Assembly: GCA_013397795.1 (NCBI GenBank)
Contig: VZTJ01002649.1
Location: 434,001-498,000, forward strand
Direction of reading: 5' to 3'
Length of the DNA: 64,000 bases
Origin: Orthonyx spaldingii
Taxonomy: Eukaryota > Chordata > Aves > Passeriformes > Orthonychidae
In this document: positions 1 through 9,540 of the stretch, in pieces
Position numbering within the stretch: the stretch's first letter is position 1
How the letters are laid out: each line of letters begins with the position of its first letter
Notes under the pieces: generated by a model
What the model saw: the letters and a program-made list of their open reading frames with translations, nothing else
What the model was told of the DNA's origin: nothing
The model's database searches: none
Made by a program: the position numbers and the translations under genes

Positions 1-485
1 CAAAGTTAGGGTATTCAACCATACAGATCCAATCCTAAAATTCCATACAGTCAGACCATTGTATTTCAGTTGATATTGCTGAGTTTCTAGGAGAATCACC
101 AGTCCAGCTTTTATCTAACAAATCTTTTTTAGTTTCTTGAGTGTTAAAATAGAGAGTAAAACAGGTCTAATTCAAAGTAGGTTGGTAGTGTAATAGAGAC
201 CTTCCTGTTCCTTAGGTATGGTGTGCCAAGTAAACATTAAAGATTAGTTTGGACTCCCAAAACAACATATTTTGAGATTTATGTGGAGAAACATACTGTG
301 TGGTACTGATTGTTGCTGGGGGGGAGGAGTTTAAACCATGAATCCACAGTTCTTCAAAGCTCCTCAAGGTGAATGTTACCAGATGGGGAAAAAAGAAACC
401 ATGAATTCTCCATGTTTAATATCTTGAGACTGCCTTGTGAGGGTCTGAAGAAACTTTTTCTGACTCTTTCATTTGTTTTTCTCAG
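1..485 (+). other. NTRK2: NTRK2 intron, 3' end with splice acceptor
   Basis: This is the tail of the intron before the penultimate NTRK2 coding exon; its 5' end is outside the window. It ends in a pyrimidine-rich run (CTCTTTCATTTG then TTTTTCTCAG) that forms a standard acceptor with AG at 484-485. I see no recognisable repeat in it. The exon with the activation-loop tyrosines must lie further upstream, because the coding sequence resumes just after that loop. Confidence 0.85.
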
Positions 486-644
486 GTTGGGGGTCACACC
501 ATGCTGCCCATTCGTTGGATGCCTCCAGAGAGCATAATGTACAGGAAGTTCACCACAGAAAGCGATGTCTGGAGCCTGGGGGTTGTATTATGGGAAATCT
601 TTACTTATGGTAAACAGCCATGGTATCAGCTCTCAAACAATGAG
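486..644 (+). CDS. NTRK2: TrkB receptor tyrosine kinase, penultimate coding exon
   Basis: This 159-base, phase-0 exon encodes 53 residues of the kinase C-lobe of TrkB, the receptor for BDNF and NT-4. Residues 7-16 read LPIRWMPPES, the substrate-binding P+1 loop with the tyrosine-kinase form of the APE motif. Residues 27-37 read DVWSLGVVLWE, subdomain IX with its structural Asp, and are followed by the YGKQPW helix. The exon starts at GTT after the acceptor AG and ends in GAG before the GT at 645-646. Leu31 and QPWYQLSNNEV fit TrkB, whereas TrkC typically has DVWSFGVILWE and FQLSNTEV. The activation loop and catalytic Asp lie in upstream exons outside the window. An open frame beginning at Met 501 and running past 644 to 692 is only intron read-through. 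Family assignment is very secure; TrkB over TrkC depends on the diagnostic residues here and in the last exon. Confidence 0.96.
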
Positions 645-1469
645 GTGTGTGTAATATATTTTCAAACTACTTTGGGAAAGCTGTTGTGCTAATTGTTGGT
701 GTTGCTTCTCTGGAGAAGAGACAGAAACAAATTTATTTGTTAAAGGCTGACACTGATACAAGGTATTTATTATGTTGTCATGAACCATGTGGTTGAATTT
801 CTTCTTTTTCACCCTTTTCTCCCCTGAGTGAATGGAAGGTGTCCAAGCAGAACTAGAACAGGTGAAAGTTTTTTTTCCTTTGTATAGCATAACGTCTGCT
901 CTGGGTAGACCATGAGGCAATGAAAAGGCCTTTAGCTATCTCCCAAACAGACATATCATGCGTGGTACTGTTTCAGAGTGGTTGTCCATAACCATGTAGA
1001 GATTAGATTGAAGTAATCAGGAGATCTCTTGATTTCCAGACAGTCACAAGTATTCCTTTTCCAGAAATTAGCCACAGTGATACTCATAAGTTTGCAGAGG
1101 GTGGAGAGAAGGAGAGGCACTGATGCTCTGTGTGAGCAGGTTGAAAATTTATGCTCCCTCTGAGGTGGTAATTGGGTAGAGAGAGAAGGTATGGGATTAA
1201 TTTCTAGCTACAATTTTCTTATGTGTGAAATGGACAACGTAGGTGAACTTAACATGAGTGAAGTTATTGCTCTTTGATTACTTACATTACAGTGAATTTT
1301 CCAGATCGCATACTGCTGCTCATTCATCTGCCTAAAAGAGCAGTCCTTTCCAGAGACGGCTGCATGGCAGCCACCAGTGAGGCAGCTGTGGTTAAAGTTA
1401 ACTCTTCCATGGACGAACTCCATGTAATTGGCACAACTCTGCTAATTTTTTTCTTGTGATTTCTCATAG
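645..1469 (+). other. NTRK2: NTRK2 last intron (825 bases)
   Basis: The intron between the last two coding exons is bounded by GT at 645-646 and AG at 1468-1469 and is phase 0 on both sides. The donor reads GAG then GTGTGTGTAA, not the usual GTAAGT or GTGAGT, so it is a weak match to U1. The acceptor is preceded by the pyrimidine-rich TTTTTTTCTTGTGATTTCTC. I found no repeat and no further exon inside; short open frames on both strands look random. Confidence 0.92.
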
Positions 1470-1655
1470 GTGATTGAGTGCATCACTCAGGGCCGAGTCC
1501 TGCAGCGACCTCGCACATGCCCAAAAGAAGTGTATGACTTGATGCTGGGCTGTTGGCAACGGGAGCCTCACATGAGGCTCAACATCAAAGAAATCCACTC
1601 CCTCCTTCAGAACTTGGCCAAGGCATCTCCAGTCTACTTGGATATTTTAGGCTAA
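1470..1655 (+). CDS. NTRK2: TrkB receptor tyrosine kinase, terminal coding exon
   Basis: This exon encodes the last 61 residues of TrkB and ends in TAA at 1653-1655. It opens in phase 0 as VIECITQGRVLQRP. Residues 22-36 (YDLMLGCWQREPHMR) form kinase subdomain XI, with the invariant Arg at residue 36. The tail ends ASPVYLDILG; its Tyr (residue 56) is the conserved Trk docking site that binds phospholipase C-gamma after phosphorylation. NLAKASPVYLDILG is the TrkB form, whereas TrkC ends GKATPIYLDILG and TrkA ends in YLDVLG. The frame is intact and joins cleanly to the previous exon. Full-length TrkB is a single-pass neuronal membrane receptor; its extracellular, transmembrane and juxtamembrane exons lie upstream. 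The kinase-truncated isoforms end upstream of this window, so these exons mark the catalytic isoform. Confidence 0.97.
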   Translation: MIECITQGRVLQRPRTCPKEVYDLMLGCWQREPHMRLNIKEIHSLLQNLAKASPVYLDILG

Positions 1656-3082
1656 AGTCTCCTAGCATTTCTTCTTCTGGGCTTCGGGAATGAATGTGTT
1701 CAACTTCCGCTGAACTCCATTAAAATGTGTTCTTAACTTTGACAGTATTAATGACAAAGTTGCGGAGAAGCTTTCAAAGGGCAAGCAATGTGCACTTCTC
1801 CATCTGTAGACACAGTATTGACTTTTTAGACATTACTGAGACGTATCTTCTCTCTTTCTCTCAGTTTCTATCTTTTTTTTTCTTCTCTCCTGTCTTTCTA
1901 ATCAATTTGGCTTCTGCATTATTGTAACTCTGCATAGACAAAGGCCTTAAAAACCCAATCTGTTATATCAGCAGACTCTTCAGTTTGCCCACCACAACTA
2001 ACAATGCCTTGTTGTATTCATGCCTTTGATGTGGATGAAAAAAAGGGAAAAATATATTTGACTAAAACTTTGTGGTTTCTGCTGTACAGCTACTGGGAGT
2101 TTCTATGGATTCACCTCATTTTTTTTTTGCTTCGACCTGTGGGTGGAAAAAGAAGACTGGTGTTCTCTTCATGAAGAATATTCTTTGCAGAGATAAAGCC
2201 AGATAGAAAGACATTCTTCTGTGATACACTATCTGGAGGAACTTGGGAAATCAGGTGGCATCCAACCTTACAAGAAAACACTGAAGTGATTTGATGGAAG
2301 GCAAGAGGGCATCTAGCAATTTCCCTGAAGGGTCTTTCTGAGGACTAAAAGGATTGTATAAGGAGGTGCTTTGCCAGCACCATTCATTGCCAGAATCAAG
2401 TAAAACAAAAAAAGATGCTGCCTGCACTGCACGCAATTGTGTTACAACATGATAAACTAAACACATGCCCTTTTTTTTGTCTTCTGGTGGGATATTGTCA
2501 TGCCACTGATGTAAAAATGTCCTCCAGCTAGTCTTTTTTAGTAAAGGCTGAAGCTAGATTTAGTTATGTACAATATTAATTTCAGGATCACATGTTGAAA
2601 CTAAGGATTTTGATAGGACAAACTATAAATGCTGGGACAGGTGTATCTTATACTGTACTTGTCCAGCAGCATATTCCTTCCTTCCTCAATCCTTTCTTTT
2701 TTCCTTTTTAAACCGTGCAAGCAAAACTGTGCATGGTCTTTGTCGATAAATGCCCTTTGTGCAGAAACAATCACTCATCTTGTAGTACACCCTAGTAGGC
2801 ATAGCAAACTCATAACGATATAACCTATATTTCATTAGAACGGGCTAATGGAAGACATTAGCCATGTTTAAATGCCTTTACAATGTTATAGATACTATAG
2901 GCTGATATAACATGAATAATCTAAAGCACGGAGATCACTGGTTATGTTTGAGACATAGCAGGGGATAAAGATCTCTAGAGAAAACAAATTACTCTTTGGT
3001 TATGTCTTGCTATTCAGAGCGCAAAAATTCTGAGCTCAGCGCCATTTTTGTATTGGTACTATTGCTGTCATAACCAACATAC

Positions 3083-3492
3083 ACACTTTATTAAATAATT
3101 TATTTTTGGTTGGACTAGCATTGTATGTGTACAACATTTGCATGGCCACTGTGTTGATGACAGCTGCATGGGCATACCTGTTGTTTTTCAAACTAGGAGT
3201 TGACAATTTGAAATTTAGAGCTAGGATTATTTTTAATATGAATTCTTACAAATGAAAACCTACCTTACCTATTCCTCAAGACTTCTGCCTCCCTCTGTGA
3301 GGGGGTGTTATTGCAAAAAAGTGATCTTTCTTTCCATTTTCTCTTTTTATTATTTCTTATTGATATGAGCCAGATCAAAATAGTCCATCTTCGTGTTGGG
3401 GATATTTTATTTCATAAATTAAGCATTTTATTTTTGTAAGTGTTCCCATAGCACATTTAATATATAATTTGCTCGCATGTATTATTTATTGA
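3083..3492 (+). promoter_or_regulatory. AU-rich stretch with ATTTA-type motifs
   Basis: Several ATTTA/TTATTTAT-like motifs cluster here, for example AATTTATTTTTGG near 3098, TTTTATTTCATAAATTAAGC near 3405 and TATTATTTATTGAG near 3479. In a 3' UTR such clusters can recruit mRNA-decay or stabilising proteins. The base composition is visible; function is inferred and depends on this being UTR. Confidence 0.3.
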
Positions 3493-3626
3493 GGCACTTT
3501 AAGTTTTTCCTTCAAAAGCTTTTAGAGCTAGCTTATAAAAATTCTGAACATTTTCAGAAGAAAACAGTTCACTGGACACTGATGAAGTTTTACCCTTCTC
3601 AATGTCATTGAAAAGGCAGCATTACA

Positions 3627-3678
3627 AATAAACATGACAGTGTAACTATAAAGCCATACTCAATATTTCTTTAATAAA
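3627..3678 (+). promoter_or_regulatory. NTRK2: Candidate proximal polyadenylation signals
   Basis: AATAAA occurs at 3627-3632 and again at 3673-3678, about 2 kb after the NTRK2 stop. Both are canonical hexamers in an AT-rich context, so either could end a shorter 3' UTR isoform. No cleavage site can be proven from sequence alone, and AATAAA is frequent by chance in AT-rich DNA. Confidence 0.35.
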
Positions 3679-4561
3679 CTAGATATTATTTCCTAACTGC
3701 TACTGAACTGGAAACACATAAAAAGCCAGAGGAAGATTCCTACAAAATGGGCCTTAAGATTTTATCCAGACTGTCTTGGAAGTTCTCACAGAAAGCTAGA
3801 AAAAGACTGAGCATCCAGTGAAACCCATTCTCTTGAGAATATGAATGTTATATTTTAAAGGAATTTGAAATTGTTTTTCAAAATAACAGTGGTGGAAAAG
3901 AAAGATATCAGAGTCCTCTCTTACTGTGCAGTGGGAAGAGGGTGCAGGTGGTGGGGGGAGCTGCTAAGTTTCTACCTGTGTATTCTGTCTTAGTTTCTTC
4001 TGAGCTGAAGAAAAAGGCATCTGAGAAGATGCTTTTACTGGAAAAGAGGTTCCAGCCCAAAAGCAAACAGGTGTATTTTGCAAGCACTGAAAGAATGTAT
4101 ACCAAAAATAACCACAAGACCCTGAAAATGTACTTAGTGGCATCTTCTTTTTGATTTACTAGTGAGACTTTTAGAGTCATTTCAGAGAATAAATAGTATT
4201 AAAATGCGTTGTGCAATAACATAGCAGTTTGTTAAACTTCAAAAGGACCAAATGTTCTACAGAGCCACCACTATGGATAACCTTGACCTATATCATTAAT
4301 GTTCTTGGTAGTGCATAAAATGTATAATCACAGTAGAAAAGCTATAAACTGTAGCTATACATAGTTTGCATTTGTTCATGAAAAGGTGGGTAAGTGTAGC
4401 AGAATGAGCAGAGAAGAGGGAGAAATATGTTCAAATCACAATGAAGGGTGAGTATATGTGCATATTCATCATGCTTGCACTGTCAGGTAAATTGTGTACA
4501 CTGAGTAAATATGACAATCAGGCTCATTTAAAGTCTCTCTGGACTGTGCTATGAACTGACC

Positions 4562-4720
4562 ATATATATAATATATAATATATGTGTTTGCATATGGCAT
4601 ATATATATACACACACATAGCATATACATGTATGCCTATGTCTGTTGTATTTTATTTATATATGTGCAGACATGCATGCACATTATGTATGGGCTGTGTG
4701 TATATGTATAAATTTACATA
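4562..4720. repeat. AT/GT-rich simple repeat
   Basis: The stretch is dominated by alternating TA, TG and CA dinucleotides (ATATATAATATATAATATAT, then a CACACACA run near 4611, then TGTATGCC, GTGTGTATATG and similar). It looks like a decayed compound microsatellite inside the presumed NTRK2 3' UTR. Confidence 0.8.
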
Positions 4721-5379
4721 CACCTATGTTATTACAAATTATGATTAGAGTGCTATTAATAAATTGATAAAGTCTGCTGAGTAACCAAATTTTTTTCTTT
4801 TGATATTTCTATTTCTATGTTTGTAAGATTCAACTTTCTAACTGGTGTGCAGCAGAGGCAGTACTAGAATGCCAGAGATGTAACAACGAGCACTTTTCTT
4901 CCCCAGAGTATTGCATAAAAACATTTCTTCCATTCCCATCTCACTTGTTGATTTCTCACAATGAAATTAACAGACAAGCTTCCAAGCTCAGAAAACAGAG
5001 TTGGTTTTACTGTCGTTTCTGGGTTTGTGCTACTGTTGTTTTATTTTCCTAGAATAACAGTGCAGCTCCATTAGCATTTTATACTTGCCTGCAGTAACAA
5101 AATAATTCCAAGAATGAGCTGGACTATTCACACTGCAACACGACTTGTAGAACAACAGGAACACTGACAATCAGGAGTAATAATAATAACATTTGCTGCA
5201 CTCTGTCCTTCACTCTCACTGGATCTGCAGAACTTGCAACTGGCCATGGAGAACAGCACTTGTAAAGCTACAGCACCCCATGTTGCCTGATGGAGTGTAC
5301 ACATTTAAAAGGACTGCATTCATTTTGACCTGTAAAACAACATACCTATATATTGTCTATAGTTTAATAAATAACTGCT

Positions 5380-5520
5380 TTTTTTTCCTCTTCTTTTTTT
5401 TTTTGTCCTTGCTAATTTTTTATTGCTTCCTTTCCTTCTTTCTCTTCTCCTGTTTTTCCTCCTTCTTCCCTACTCTTATATTTCTTTATTTCCATCTCTT
5501 TCTCTGTCTGTACCCTCCCC
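5380..5520 (+). repeat. Pyrimidine-rich (polypyrimidine) tract
   Basis: About 140 bases are almost all C and T on the + strand, with runs of up to about 11 T near 5395-5404 followed by mixed TTCCTT and CTTCTTCC. It gives a long Leu/Phe/Ser-rich open frame that is low-complexity and not a gene. In an mRNA it could bind PTB-type proteins; in DNA it could form triplex structure. Both are inference. Confidence 0.75.
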
Positions 5521-6718
5521 ACGTTTATAAGAGATTGTGGTTAATGTAGACTTTTACAGAACGTTTTAAAAATGACTAAGTTAAAGGGCATATGTGCTAG
5601 AACAAGTCCACATTTGGGTTGTTGCAGCATGTAACTGAATTTCAAATACTGCTGTAAAATGTGGGGGAGGGGAGTGGGGAGGGACTGGAGAGGAAGTTGG
5701 GCTTTCTACTGAGCGATTAAGGTTTTGATAGCACAGGAAGTTGTATTTTCTTGTTGTGAGGGCTGGAATAAACCACTGCTGCTTTGAGTAAGAGGTCCTT
5801 TAGAGCCTTAGTTAAAACACCTTTATTTGGGCAGGGTGGGGGGATGTACTATTCATCACAAATATGAAGCAAAAAAAGAAAAAAGTCTAGATGTTGCAGG
5901 GAAAACACTGTGAAATTCACAATAGCAACCAAGTGACTATTTTGTCATCTTTTAAACATATGTCTCAGGAGAAGAAACGGGAAATGATGGGTGTGTTATT
6001 TTTTCCGTCTATGCATTCTGCACAAGGTCTGTGGGGATTTTTTGTTTGCTTGTAGAAGGTTATGAGTGATGACTGGCTGATGTTTTATAAACACTGAATA
6101 TTTGAGCAAGAATTATGGAAGCTGCTAGTAAGTGAAGCAGTTGATCAGAATATGTGAGAAAACAGAACAAATCAAATCTATACAGAGGCCTAATTCTTGC
6201 AACTTATATGTATCTTTCTGTAACTTAAAGAAAAACACCTAAGAATGTTTTATATACAAATAATTTAAGTCAGCATTTATGTTTAATTGAATCACCAATA
6301 GAGAGAGAATCAATTAATTCTGAAATATTTGTCCCAGCCCTTCTCTCCACTTATACTTTATGTATATATATTTCTAGATATCACTCTCTTTGTCACTTTA
6401 GGTAAAGAGGAAGATATCTACATACAAATATAAATCTCTATATTGTCACCAAATCGTGACCTGGTGTGTAGAGCTATCTTTCTCCTTTCTTTTTTCCTTT
6501 TTTTTTGTTTAATTTATTTAATGTGATGTCTCCGTGGAAATATTTAGTGGTTCTTGTTTTGCAGTTTGTTACAAGTAGTCATTGCTTTAAAACTTTCATT
6601 GCATCTTGGCTGATTTCAAAGTGATGCCTAGGTATCAGTGTTAAAAGTTTTGTTTGTGAATCATGTGACCAGCTTCTCTCAACATGACATGGAAAGTCTC
6701 TTGTATTACAGTGTATTT

Positions 6719-6743
6719 AATAAAAATGATGTCTTACAATAAA
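6719..6743 (+). promoter_or_regulatory. NTRK2: Candidate distal polyadenylation signals of NTRK2
   Basis: Two canonical AATAAA hexamers, at 6719-6724 and 6738-6743, lie 19 bases apart, followed by CAATGTCATCC and, further on, a T/GT-rich stretch near 6800-6830 (GTGTTGTGTTGTTTTCTGTT) that resembles a downstream element. This arrangement is a better polyadenylation site than the isolated hexamers elsewhere in the window, and it would give a 3' UTR of about 5.1 kb. Confidence 0.5.
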
Positions 6744-6769
6744 CAATGTCATCCAAAAGAAAGATAAAA

Positions 6770-7284
6770 TGGTTACTTTAAAACACTAAAAATTTCATGA
6801 AGTGTTGTGTTGTTTTCTGTTGTTTGAATGCCTTTGTTTACCTCTATTCTTTTAAAAGGATGAAATTAAGGAAAAGTTTGGTATGCTGAGAAACATGGCA
6901 TGTTTGCACTCTAAAACTGTGAAGCAAAAGCAGGTCACTGAGCTTGTAGTTCATGGAAGAGTTGACCTAAAGTAATAGGACAAAGGAATGGCCAATCCTT
7001 TGGCAGACTCATTTTTTTAGTCTTTGTTGTCCAAAGGACAATTTGATTCAAATGCTTGTTCATTTGGACAGCTTGCAGCAAATACCTGCTTATCTTCTAG
7101 CAGAAGCAGGCCTTCAGGTATTTTCTAGCACTTTCCTAAAAGTGTCCCTCAAACTATAGCCCTGTTGAAAATGTAGTTTTTTCTTTTTAACTCATGCCAG
7201 TCTACAATTAATATATTGTGAACAAATATAGTATTAAATCCAAGTCCTTAATTAAGATTCAGAATGTAGACATCCAAAGGAAGG
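6770..7284. other. Non-coding, nothing recognised
   Basis: AT-rich sequence just past the presumed NTRK2 end. I see no gene, no dispersed repeat and no clear structure in it. Confidence 0.6.
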
Positions 7285-8530
7285 TTCAGCAACTGTATTA
7301 GGGGTCCCTCCACAATCTGTTGATCTCAACCAAGTCCCACGAGGTCAGAGTAAAACTGTACAAGAGCCACTTTATTAATGCATGTGCTTCCTTCTGCCAA
7401 GAGACTTCTCCAAGATTAGATGAGCTGTCTATAAGCATTCAAAAGGTCAAAGGAAATAATCCACTGGGAAGAAGCCTCAGGATAAAATCTGTCCAAAACT
7501 GAAAGTATCGTTAAACCGCACTAAAAAAATTTGTTGGCAGTTCATGTTCATGTGGTGGCTTAGAAACACCTTACCTGCTTTCTTGGTAAAATCCTGATGC
7601 CTTCTGGATTTGAGGGGTTTTTGCCATCCCAAGATTAGACACGTCTCCGCAGGCAACTGGTTGTGATGAAGTCTGGCAGCAGTGAGAGCTTCAGAAACCC
7701 CCAGCACTGAGCACGGTCCTGCAGTCCCATCATCACAGGCACAACAGCCTGCACACACCCCACCATTCCCTTTCGCCAGGGATTTTTAAGGCTAGGGGCA
7801 TGGAGCTGCAGCAGGGACAGGACGTTACCACTCCTCGTGGTGACTTTGTACCAAAGATACAAAGCCAGATGAGCCAGTAGGGCCCATGGGCTACCTCAGC
7901 AGTACACTCAGAATTTTTGCAGCATTGCACCAGGCAGGCAGGTACCTCTTCTCCATAACCCAACCTTCTCAAGACTCCAGTTTAAGTTTCTCCCCCCCAG
8001 CAACCATCCTGCTTACCTAGGGAGTCCCATTGCTCCTTTGGGCTCATCCCACATAGACCCTTGGACAGGCAACAGGTGTTGAAACACTTGCTCATCACTT
8101 GGTCAAGGGAGAAGAGTTTTGTGTCTTCTGCCTTTCCCACCTGGGCACATATGGCCCTGCAGCATGCACCATGTTTCAGAGCAGAGGTTCAGTTTAAAAG
8201 CAGTGGCTGGTGCCATTTTTGTTGCCTTCTGTTCACTGCAACTGTAAAGGTAAAGGTGTTAGTTCAGGCTGCACAAGAGGCTTGGGAAAGACTAGTGAGT
8301 CTGATGAGCTTCTGATGCTCCCAAAGTATGTCAGACTTGGTAGCCTGTTTAAGGTCACTTGTACACAGCTCAGCAATATCCTTCCATGGCCTCACAGCAC
8401 CTGAAGACCTCTCACCAGTGCCTGCCTCCTGCATAAAATCCACAGAGAGTTGTGAAACACTAAACAGGTCAGCAAGGAATATGCAACACAAGTCTTGCAC
8501 CTGCTACTGTGAAGTCTCAACAAACTTCCT
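7285..8530. other. Compositionally distinct block, possibly degraded inserted element
   Basis: This block is visibly richer in G+C than both flanks and supports several overlapping open frames of 60-93 codons, mostly on the minus strand, none of which I recognise. Near 7365 the + strand reads AAGAGCCACTTTATTAATGC, which on the minus strand contains a polyadenylation-like TAATAAAG, as an R region of a reverse-oriented LTR might. That is only suggestive. I found no protease, reverse transcriptase or other protein motif, and no clean terminal repeats. Confidence 0.3.
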
Positions 8531-9540
8531 CAACTGATTTCATAGTGAAGAAGACTTTGTGTTAAATGATTCATACAACTGGAAAATCATCTTGATCACT
8601 GTATTATTTTAGAAGTGATTCACAGTGCCTATTGATTGTTCCCATTGGTATTTTTAATGGCTATAATAATTTCCTTTTTAAATAGTGAGAAAGCTTATGT
8701 TAAAAAAAAAATACTTATGGCCCTATATAGGACAAAAGAAAAAATAAAATCTTGGATGTACTCAGGACAGGGTAGGCAGACTCTACTGAACCAGCTCCCA
8801 GGTTTTCTTACCAAAGTAGCGTATTAATATTTGTCATAAACCATTGGTTCTGGCACACATGGTTTCATGCAAAAAAGAAATGTGTTTGAAGTAAACACCT
8901 GAAGAACTACCCAAGTAATTTCTATGCTGAGAGCCCCATGCTTCAACCTCGTGAGCACAGATCGACGTGCGCAACAGACATAGAGTTTCTTTAGCAATTC
9001 ATGGCTTTTGAGAGTTGGAAGATTTTAGAGCTTGAGTCTATTTTTATCAGCATTGCAGTGAAGAATACTAGTTAAAAAGACTATAAGCAGAACAGTGGAG
9101 TGGAAAAACAATCGCTTTACTTTCTTGAACTGATAATCACATCATGCAAATAAATTTATGGTAACAAGTAAAAACAATTTGAACTAAAGAGCTTGTGCTC
9201 TTTCTGGCTGAGATCTGTAATAAATAGAATGCAAAGGACAAAGAGATGGATGAGGAAGATCAGAGAGTAAGTGTTTAAGATGTGCTGTAAAAATTAGATG
9301 TGTAGCTTTATTGTCCTTGTGTCTGACCTTAAAGACAAATAAAACAGATACTTGACAAATTGCTTACACATATTTTGAACACTTCCAACATGGAAGAAGA
9401 TGCTTTTAGGTCTAGCAGTTCTTTGTTATTATAAAATAACTACTAGTGTCATGGAAAGTCCGGGTCAGTCACTCTATTATCCTGATTTTTGTCTTTATTT
9501 TTTTTCTGAAACAGTTAATTTAAGTAAATAAAAAGTGATA
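8531..9540. other. Non-coding, nothing recognised
   Basis: AT-rich sequence between the two less AT-rich blocks. It contains only short A or T runs, such as the A run at 8702-8710, and no supported gene or repeat. Confidence 0.55.

Larger units (their letters stand above)
1656..6765 (+). other. NTRK2: Probable NTRK2 3' UTR (long form, end inferred)
   Basis: This is the AT-rich sequence after the NTRK2 stop codon. I infer that the transcript continues to about 6750-6770, because two close AATAAA signals occur at 6719-6724 and 6738-6743 and no interspersed repeat is evident from the stop to that point. Long 3' UTRs of several kilobases are known for the full-length TrkB transcript in mammals. 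The region contains AU-rich stretches, an AT/GT simple repeat at 4562-4720 and a pyrimidine-rich tract at 5380-5520, each listed separately. Short open frames in it look random. The start is certain; the end is a prediction. Confidence 0.55.

Noticed and set aside
501..692. A 63-codon frame beginning at an internal Met in the kinase exon
   Set aside because: Its first 48 codons are part of the NTRK2 exon starting at 486, and the rest is intron read-through past the donor at 645.
5193..5549. 118-codon open frame rich in Phe, Leu and Ser
   Set aside because: Its second half is just translation of the polypyrimidine tract; the apparent membrane segments are a composition artefact.
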